Of a DNA stretch of 17,531 bases, positions 10,601 through 17,531 are shown one piece after another (position 1 is the first letter of the stretch; every line of letters starts with the position of its first letter). The stretch spans positions 1 to 17,531 of the forward strand of contig JAAMXP010000378.1 in NCBI GenBank assembly GCA_019693395.1, given 5' to 3'. Source of the stretch: Ettlia oleoabundans (taxonomy: Eukaryota > Chlorophyta > Chlorophyceae > Chlamydomonadales). The notes under the pieces were generated by a model, which worked only from the letters and a program-made list of their open reading frames with translations, did not search any database and was not told the DNA's origin. The position numbers were made by a program, and so were the translations under genes.

Positions 10601-10760
10601 AAACGCCCACGATCTCTGATCCCCTTTTCTTTCGTCCGCCGGGGGGCCCGAACGGACGCAGCAGTGACGGCAGAAGGCAGTGCCCGCCACTCGCGCTTTG
10701 GAAGCGCACGTTAGGGGCATGGGACGCCCGCGGTTGCGGCTGCGCACTTGTGGCAATCAT
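7694..10760 (-). CDS. dapA: Dihydrodipicolinate synthase (4-hydroxy-tetrahydrodipicolinate synthase), plant type
   Basis: Condenses pyruvate with aspartate semialdehyde, the first committed step of lysine synthesis, presumably in the plastid. The model is complement(join(7694..7750, 7907..8039, 8304..8377, 8530..8589, 8703..8800, 8937..9011, 9140..9192, 9526..9611, 9854..9936, 10119..10209, 10379..10455, 10526..10760)): 12 exons, 373 residues, all GT-AG and all phases consistent. Residues 1 to about 70 are a Ser/Ala/Pro/Arg-rich, transit-peptide-like leader. The enzyme then follows plant DHDPS closely: [99 protein letters not shown] and EDDEFILI. Catalytic residues are Thr115/Thr116, Tyr178, Tyr202, Arg207 and Schiff-base Lys230. 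Trp124, His127, Asn151, Glu155 and Tyr177 match the allosteric lysine site, so feedback inhibition is likely. The ATG is preceded by an in-frame TGA. Confidence 0.96.
9414..9509. repeat. C-rich and (CA)n microsatellite in dapA intron 5
   Basis: The + strand holds C7, C12, (CCCCA)3-4, ACACAC, CCCACCCG and (CA)n blocks. The tract lies within the 333-bp intron between dapA exons 5 and 6 (9193-9525). In the transcript it reads GT-repeats followed by G4T-type runs, so the pre-mRNA strand is strongly G-rich and could form a G-quadruplex. Short open frames over it are artefacts. Confidence 0.9.
10311..10361. repeat. 13-bp tandem repeat, four copies, in dapA intron 2
   Basis: The unit GCTGATGACTAGC occurs twice exactly, then as GCTGATGACAAGC and GCTGATGACGAG. 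It sits entirely inside the intron at 10210-10378, close to the 5' splice site of the minus-strand gene. Confidence 0.9.
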
Positions 10761-10968
10761 GCCTCGTCAATAATATTTTTGATGATGGGCGGGGTTTTCG
10801 GAAGAGTGAAAGCCTGAGACGACAGGGCGGGGCCTTGTCTTGGACTCCCCAACCTTTCTTCCGCGCTCGGCCCGCCAATTTGCTCACCTCAGTGCAACTC
10901 AGATTAATCGCCCGGTTTTGCCATTCCAGATGTTACGCTGATTTCAACTGCGCAGCCATGCCTGCTGA

Positions 10969-12738
10969 ATGACAGGTCGTCCAGTGGACCTGGTTCCAAG
11001 TCCTAACTCTGGTCTCCCTGTAGACGCAGTTGCGCCTCTAGATGGACCAGCGTGGAGAGGCATGGATGTGCCTCAGTGCGGCGACAGATGCGACGCGACA
11101 AGTGGTGTTGGCGCCACTCCAGAGAAGAAGTGCAAGACTATCCAGCCGTAAAGGAAACACCGCACAATGCTCTTATGGTGCCTGCATTAGACGTAACAGC
11201 AGTATTTAAGTGCGGGTGCGGCGGCGCTCTCCTGAGCCCGCCACCTGCATGCAAACCCCTCCTGCGAACCATCTGGTTGCCTCGCCTCAAGCGATAGTAC
11301 TGCAATGCCATGCGCATGCATCCAACCGCGAAGGGAACTGCACGATGCTTCCAGGCGCAGCAGCGCACTGCCAACACCCAGACGGCACCTCATGATGGGT
11401 GCGGCGCTCTGCCTGTACCTCGCACCAGCGTGCAAACCTGCTGCCAGCCACCAGCACTACCTGCTCGTCCAATCAAGGGCCTCCCGCCATTCTTACCTGT
11501 GGTCCATTGTTGTTGCATATCCAATCTATGGCTGATTCCCACCAGTCGCGTTGCACCATAGATGCTCACCATATGGCAGTTCAAAACTCAAGCAACAACT
11601 GCCCGAAGCTGGCCCTACGCTGGGTCTAAGGTCAACCTGTTGCTTCCCTACACCGTCAGTCAGCCAACTACTGACCCGCACATTCACCTGCTATTCAGCC
11701 ACCTCACAGCCAATGCAGGTCACCCACCTATCCCCACACAGGCACTCGCCTGCATGCCCGCCTGCATCTTATCACAGGGGTAATGCAGCCCACAACACTG
11801 CAATGACGGCAGCTCAGGCAACAAATGCTCGCCGCCCCATTCACCAGAAGTGCAAGCAGCACCTTTCTGGGGCGTTTTTGGCTACCTCCGCGACATCCAT
11901 GCCTGCTTCAACGAGTTGTTGGCATGCCACACTTCCTCCTCGCCTTGACTGCCAATAACTCACCTGGCCAATGCAGTGGCTGAGGGAGAAGGTGGGGCAG
12001 GCAACCAGCGTGCCTGCCGCCGATATCAACCTCTCCAGCCTTGCCCACAACAAGTCAACCGCACATGCAAGGTTCGACTAGGGGCTCGACTGTTATGGTG
12101 GTCACCGGCTCTTAGGGTGAAAGTCTGCCCTTAGGGTGGGGAATCTGCCCTTATGGTTGAGGCGGGCGTGGTGTGAGGAGTCAGCCCTTAGGGTTAACCG
12201 AAGGCATGCCCGCTTGCCAGTTGCTCCCTGCCTAAGCACGCGTACGCAATAAGTGCCCAGCAGCTGCTGCCCCGCCCCCGTGCCTCGCGATTCTCAGTTG
12301 TGATCACCGCTGCAGCTCAGTCTAAATGGCCTGTACCGCCACCACCTGCCTTGGTTGCCTGCTGCCCGCTACCTCATACTGCTGCCCTTGTAATGTGCTG
12401 CTCTGTGATGGCATTTCTCCCTTGCCACTTCGGACCCACACGCACACAAGCATCCTTACAACAATCCTGCTGCACAGTTACCTCACTCCCCTGACGAACA
12501 AATCGACACAACAATGGCACTCGCTCATCTGCATGTACAACAGCGACACACTGGTTGGCGAGGCGAAGGCCAGCGACACCACTGCCAGCTTATCGCTGCG
12601 CACAACAGCCATTCCCCACTGCAGCGCAAGCGCATGCACGAGCTGCTCCTCCAAGAGAAGAAGGGGGCCAACGTGCGCAAGAACAAGGCATCAGGCGTGT
12701 GTGCAGCGCTGCAAGCCAAGGTGAAGAAGGCATGCTAA
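10969..12738 (+). CDS. Candidate multi-exon gene, product not recognised
   Basis: Several + strand stretches have coding-like codon use with G/C-ending codons, but I could not phase them into one model. They are: an ATG-started frame 10969-11148 (MTGRPVDLVPSPNSG..., stop at 11151); 11600-11718 (SKVNLLLPYTVSQ, HIHLLFSHL); about 11851-11935 (APFWGVFGYLRDIHACFNEL); 11977-12078 after an AATGCAG acceptor (WLREKVGQATSVPAADINLS); and a basic C-terminal stretch after CTGCAG at 12625-12738 (RKRMHELLLQEKK..., then VKKAC and TAA). The last two are the most convincing. The minus strand has good donors (for example GGCCAG|GTGAGT at 11961), so a reverse-strand gene is not excluded. If real, it is divergent from dapA with about 200 bp between starts. 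No family is recognised. Confidence 0.3.
12112..12193. repeat. Degenerate TTAGGG-containing short repeat
   Basis: TTAGGG occurs at 12112, 12131 and 12188, and TTATGG at 12151. The first two units are 19-20 bp and share the ending TCTGCCC. This is a small degenerate tandem repeat. It resembles interstitial telomere-like sequence only superficially. Confidence 0.5.
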
Positions 12739-13498
12739 GAAGGCAAACTCAAGAACTAGGCATCACGTCCGACTGAAAATCAACAAGCAAACCTGACTTC
12801 TCTTTTTGATGATTACCCAATTCCAGTTGTCTCACCTTGTAACTTGCTTGTTTTTACGAACAGTATACCTACCGAGTCAGCCTCAATCGCACATCCAGAC
12901 GAGTGGGGCTGACAGGGAAAAAAATAGGGTCTGTATCTCCGTAATTAACAGACGTTTAACAGACGTTTTTAGTTTTCGGCTGAGATACGGAAGACGCTCC
13001 GTACAAACTCACGCAACATAATTTCCATGACCAGACAGGCTGCCAGGCAGGGCTTCCGTATGAAGTACAACCTGCAGTACGAGCGTTGTGTAAGCTTCTG
13101 AGCGTTTCTGCGCCATTGTAACCGTGCCAACAACCTTGAATGGAGCATTCAAGCCATATGACAAAACTGCTGGTGCCACTGATCATGAGGGGTTTCATGG
13201 GGCACACGGGGGCAATTTGCTGCTGCTGCATCGCTTGCCGTTGCTCTCCGGGCCCCAAATGCCGGTCTGGCGCAATCTTTGCGCACACAGGGTTTGGGAG
13301 CGTGTGAAAACAAGCAACGGCGCACTTGCGTGGCTAAGGCGCCTGCTCTCGCATTTTCACCCAATACGGATAGGTTTATGGAATTCCGTAAAAGGCCACG
13401 GAAGCGAGTGTTTCCTAATTTTCACGCTGGGGGCTGTTGATGCCGCCATCGCCGACCGCTGCCACTGCCGGAAAGCAGCTGCCCCGGGCACAACGAAA

Positions 13499-13632
13499 AG
13501 CGCAGGGAGCCACAGGCGCGGTGTTGCAGCGAGCCACAGGCCCGGTGCCGCAGCGAGCCACACAGCGAGCCACGGCGGAGCCCCTCCCGCCTGTCCCCTC
13601 CGTGCGGCACCGGGCCTGTTGCTCCCTGCGCT
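13499..13632. repeat. 24-bp direct repeats plus a perfect inverted copy (foldback)
   Basis: A 24-bp unit of the form GCAGCGAGCCACAGGCCCGG.. occurs at 13502-13525 and 13526-13549, with two partial copies following. An inverted copy lies at about 13602-13631. Two perfect inverted matches result: 13536-13552 with 13603-13619 (17 bp), and 13499-13510 with 13621-13632 (12 bp). The transcript or single strand could form a long GC-rich hairpin. Confidence 0.8.
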
Positions 13633-14690
13633 GAGCGGGCGCTATTTTGTAAGAAAATCCCTGCTCAGCAAGTGAGACCGGCTTTCTGGAAGATTCCTCC
13701 CAAGTCAGCATCGACATCAGATGGACGTCTATAGATGTACGACGGGATAGCAAATGGCAGGGCCAGGCGCAACAACCTCCCGATTTTACATTTCCCCGGA
13801 AAACGCCTTCGATCATCGCCCAAACCGTCCCTTTCTCTTTCAATCGTTCTTAGAAGGTTCAGAAGCGAGCATAGTGAGCCCTCGGGCCCCTTCAACGGGG
13901 GTTGCGCTCATGGCTTTTCCACAACTGGGGCGCCCGGCGCGTTTGCTGCGGCTTCACATGATTCGGTAATACCAAATCGACGTTTGCAGTGCGACTCGAA
14001 CGAAAAGGGCAGGTTCAGCCCTGCCACCCCAGCGCCCCCGCCGCCACCAATGCCGCAGCCATCGTTGTCTCCTGCATTTTCTGGTCCGGCAGCAGCATTT
14101 AGGCGTGCGTACAGGAGTAATGTGCTTGTGTGGCATGCGCAATGCTGCCTATTGCTGCACCCGGGCTGCTACCGCACCACCGCTGATGCACCGCTGCGAG
14201 CGGTGGCACGCCGTAATGCAGCTCTCGTTGTGCATTCTTGCTGGCCGGTGTTGCAAAAGCAAGTTGTCTACGTCTGCCGCTACTACTACACAAGCCTTTG
14301 CACTGTGACTGCAGCTAAAGTGTTGCTGTTTCTGCCATCACTGCCCTGCGCCGGATGTAACGAGTTGGGACTGCACCAAAGTGGCGGACCTGCTGCGGGG
14401 GCCATCGCTGGAAGGATTTAAACACACTGCTGTCACTCGCTGTATGGCTCCCCGAAAGCTGTTACAGTCATGTTGCACAGAATGAGCGCACCTAGCTGCA
14501 AACAAGTCTACACCCTGATACCAGCAGGGGTGTGACGGCGTCATGGCGGCGGGGCCCACCGCCACTGCCTGGGCGGCAGCCCACGAGCATAATGCTGAGC
14601 GCCAGATATGGTTTCTCCCAGGTCCCGCTAGCGTTTACCAAGATGCTGGCTGGCGAGCAGGCTGTGATGGGTGCCCTCCTTGCCCATGGC

Positions 14691-14979
14691 GGCGCGGCGC
14701 AGCCTTGTCAGCCTTAATGTGGAGCCGGGAGGTCGCCGTTTCACTTGTGCGTGCGTAGTTCAACTCAGTTTTTGACACAGTACAGAATAGAAGGGTTTCT
14801 CCCGTCGAAAGCGGGCACCGCCCCGGAGCCCATATGGGCTTCAACAACGAGTGACAACTTTTGACGGGCGGAGGTAGCCTATTCTGAGCTTGAGGTCCCC
14901 AAAAGGCTTGCTGACGTGGCCCGGGGCCAAGCCCTGAGGTCCCAGCGCCACATTAAGCCTGACAAGCCTTTTCGCGCCC
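14691..14979. repeat. Imperfect inverted repeat, about 290 bp across
   Basis: GCCTTGTCAGCCTTAATGTGG at 14702-14722 matches the reverse complement of 14948-14968 at 19 of 21 positions, with GGCGCG and GGGAGGT/GGGACCT-type similarity extending outward. A third related segment (AAAAGGCTTGCTGACGTGG, 14900-14918) lies in the direct orientation. The size and terminal inverted arms suggest a small foldback or MITE-like element. No target-site duplication was established. Confidence 0.5.
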
Positions 14980-15145
14980 AAACAGGCGGTTTTTGCGGTT
15001 AGGTTGGCCCGGTTATCCCGTCGTAAGATGCTAGAACGCAGTGCCTTCTAATTAGTGACCTTTTGCCCATTGGGCTTCCCTTTGCCCGTTCTTCCCTGTA
15101 AAGCCCAACGTGCGCAGAAGTATACTCGTGCACACTGATTTCATT

Positions 15146-17531
15146 ATGAAGGTTGTGCTAAGAGACTTGAATGCACTTGTTCCGCACACGCGTTCGCTCG
15201 TGTTAGCGGTGTTCGCTGTCTTGCATTATGCGTCAGCATCACTGGAGCGGCCAAAGGTGTTCCTTAACATATCCGCAGACGAGGGGCGTGGCCAGGTCAT
15301 CTTCGAGGTGCCGGTCCCTCTAGTTCGCTGGTAGGTGTTGTTAATGTACACTCACTGGTTGAGAATCTTTGTTTGCATTCGCTAACGTACCGTATTGAGA
15401 TTTTCATTCCTTATCCAGGAACGTCTCCGGAGTAGAGCGACAGTATTCGTATACGTTCAAAGCTGACACGACACGGGCAAGCGCCATATATACCGAGGAT
15501 TTGTCAGAGGCGGTTGAAACTACGTGGCAGTTGCCCGTGAACGTCACCTTCAGCTTTGAAAGGAACTTCTTTGAACAGCTTCCTTTCGACACTAGTTTAA
15601 AAGGCCTTCTTAAAAATGGTTATCCTGAAGTTCGTGAGTGTTCTACTATGCTACGATACATCCAAGTATAATGACAACCCTATTTTTCCTGTCAATACCG
15701 TCTTCTATACCAAGGCTGATTACACGTTCCTAGTGGCTCCTAGTGGCTCGCTTGACTATGTTGCCACTTGGTTTCTCCAGGGGTCCCGATGCAAAACTAC
15801 ATCCTCAATTCACCACGGCAACTGACTGCCCCTTTCAACTTCTCAGAAGAAGTGGAGTTGGATTGTGTGGACAGAAATACTTCTAATGATTACCTACAAG
15901 GACATGCATCATACCACAGAGCCCGCCTAAATTGTTCCTGTGACCCAGACATTGACGACAATTGCTTCTACTGTGCCAACAGTGGCCGGTACTATCAGTT
16001 GCACCTGCGGGAGAACATAAGGCTCCCAGTCCGAGCGGCAAACTTCAGTATGTACATAAAGGACAATGTCCAAGCTCCGTATGCCACCACCATGGGGCTA
16101 AGAACCACTGTTTCCATTCAGGTGCCTACCTGACAAACCAGCAGAGTATGTGGCACACGGCGCTAATGCATGCCTGCATGCAATCTGCATGGTCCTATGC
16201 ATTGCACACATGGTGGTCAATGTGTTGTAATGAACCAGGAATGCTGTATTTAATGGCAATGTGTGCACTTCAAGCCTTGCATTGCAGGGCCCCAGCCCGA
16301 CAACAATCACTGATGTGAGGGAGGGATTTACAATTGACGCCTTTTACAAAGCTAACTGGTCCCCATACGTGTGGGATCTTCACCGCCCAGCACGGGGAAT
16401 GCCTCAACTTTATACCTACAGCTCTTATGAGCGCCAAGTAAAATGGGTTGGAAAGTAAGACCACCTGGGTACATTCAACCAGTCTGGTTGGCTTGCAGAC
16501 CATACATCACATTTGAATATTTGTGGGACGCTGTAGGGCGCGGTTAGACTGATTGGATAGTGGGGCGCTGAAACAGGAGGGTGTTGTTCCAGACCCTCCT
16601 GAGTACGCAACTCCAAAACATACATCGTCCGCCTGCTTTTGCTCTCACAGGGCATACCCACATGTGCTGCCTGGTGGAGGCATGTCATTTCCAGATGATG
16701 GAACCACAAATACCACGTCGTTACTTGAATATGCCATTCTTGCCAATGTCAATGAGACTGGTATGTGCTATACTTCGAACCGCCTTCACAGTTTGGCTTG
16801 CAGGAATATCAGTAGTCTGCTTTGAACTGAATTTGATGACACACCAACACTCGTGCGACTGCACATGCATGCACATACACAAATCGCTGCCCTGCTCCCG
16901 CACCCTCACACAACCACCCACTCACTCCCCGCACATGCACACGCATGTGCCAGGTATCATAGTGCCGAAGATAAAATACGATCAGGGGTTCAACGTCTGG
17001 ACGTCAGGGCTAGTGATATCCGCAGCGGAGTGGAAGAATAGGAAGACCGCTGCATGCCAGACAGGAACCGACCACTTCCTTAGCACGAACTCTGATACAG
17101 TGGCGAACCGTATCAACCTGGACTCAAATCCTGCCCGACGTTGTGTTTCTCTGGGAGATCGGAAGATGGAAACCTCCACCTACCATATCCAGGAGTTGGG
17201 CTTTCCCGCAGATTACCCATATGCTACAGCAATTCCAAACCCCCTCGTCACTGAGCCAAGAGCAGAAGGGAATCTACTCATTGCTCAGCTGTATCGCCTT
17301 TCATGTGACTTCAACCAGAACTACTTTGCTCCAGTATACTATTTTTTAATTAACAGAACAGAACTGCAATCATCAGATACTACTGAATGGTACGTAGCCG
17401 CATCATGCCTCAAAGCTGTTAAAACCTGCTAAAAAAACTCACAAAAGCAATCAGTGATGCAGGCCACCGCAGCTTCTACCACCCAGCCTGCCACCCCCAC
17501 CCAGCCCAACTCCACCACCACCCTCGCCACC
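15146..17531 (+). CDS. Secreted N-glycosylated protein of unknown family, partial (3' end outside window)
   Basis: I do not recognise the family. The model has seven exons: 15146-15330, 15419-15633, 15781-16121, 16288-16454, 16651-16760, 16954-17389 and 17463 to the window end. All junctions are GT-AG and phase-consistent. The protein opens with a signal peptide (hydrophobic LVLAVFAVL, probable cleavage near ASAS at ~32-34), followed by ~450 residues of ectodomain. It has about ten N-x-S/T sequons (NIS, NVS, NVT, NTS, NFS twice, NCS, NTT, NET, NRT). Exon 3 carries a Cys cluster (LNCSCDPDIDDNCFYC), and exon 6 adds three isolated Cys. No membrane segment is seen before the window ends. If the last acceptor is correct, the frame enters a proline-rich stretch (PPSLPPPPSPTPPPPSPP), like the hydroxyproline-rich spacers of algal cell-wall and surface proteins. 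Without that splice the frame stops at 17432. A cell-surface or matrix role is inferred. Confidence 0.75.

Larger units (their letters stand above)
12739..15145. other. Intergenic region without a recognised gene
   Basis: About 2.4 kb. The longest + frames are 13124-13675 (183 codons) and 13735-14421 (228 codons). Neither has a recognisable motif, signal peptide or supported splice pattern, and both overlap GC-rich repeats. Two foldback structures are present (13499-13632 and 14691-14979), as is a short direct repeat of AACAGACGTTT near 12946-12967. The last few hundred bases must include the promoter of the glycoprotein gene starting at 15146. No clear TATA box is seen. Confidence 0.5.

Noticed and set aside
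12112..12193. Interstitial telomere interpretation of TTAGGG motifs
   Set aside because: Only three exact motifs, spaced irregularly inside a degenerate repeat. There is no true (TTAGGG)n or (TTTAGGG)n array.
13124..13675. 183-codon + strand open frame
   Set aside because: Its second half is simply the translated 24-bp repeat array. No recognisable domain is present.
13735..14421. 228-codon + strand open frame
   Set aside because: It is the longest frame in the spacer but lacks motifs, is low-complexity in places (A/P runs) and has no supported start context. It is probably chance in GC-rich DNA.
15616..15825. 69-codon + frame (KYNDNPIFPVNTVFYTKADY...) as an extra exon of the glycoprotein gene
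   Set aside because: It looks coding, but joining it breaks phase. Treating 15634-15780 as an intron with GTGAGT donor and TTTCTCCAG acceptor keeps phase and gives a continuous protein.
1..17531. CRISPR array, defence island or bacterial operon
   Set aside because: No regularly spaced direct repeats with unique spacers and no bacterial gene organisation. The genes are intron-rich and eukaryotic.

Overview
This window looks like nuclear DNA from a photosynthetic eukaryote of the green lineage, probably a chlorophyte or prasinophyte alga. The species cannot be told from sequence alone. The evidence is intron-dense genes with GT-AG introns and mostly TGCAG acceptors, a plant-type dihydrodipicolinate synthase with a transit-peptide-like leader, a secreted glycoprotein that appears to run into a proline-rich (PPPPSP-like) tract, and abundant microsatellites and retroelement debris. 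All exon models were built by hand from splice consensus, reading-frame phase and protein-family motifs. No search was run.

Layout. Positions 1-3830 are repeat-rich. They hold a G-rich (GGGGT)n run, a minus-strand retroelement remnant whose roughly 215-bp end sequence occurs twice (65-277 and 1543-1759), about 2.4 copies of a ~130-bp tandem repeat (2035-2340), and about 1.5 kb with no recognisable gene. Positions 3831-7532 (+) are a 13-exon gene for a Gup1/HHAT-type membrane-bound O-acyltransferase of 540 residues, with one GC-AG intron. Positions 7694-10760 (-) are a 12-exon gene for dihydrodipicolinate synthase (373 residues), the first committed enzyme of lysine synthesis by the diaminopimelate route. 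These two genes are complete and convergent, with 161 bp between stop codons.

Positions 10969-12738 (+) contain several coding-like stretches that I could not join into one model or name. Positions 12739-15145 are non-coding as far as I can see and carry two foldback structures. Positions 15146-17531 (+) are the first seven exons of an unrecognised secreted, N-glycosylated protein that runs off the window.

I see no operon-like or defence-like system. The two identified enzymes act in unrelated processes (ER lipid or protein acylation, and plastid lysine synthesis), and their adjacency need not be functional. The most novel item is the unrecognised ectodomain protein at the right end.
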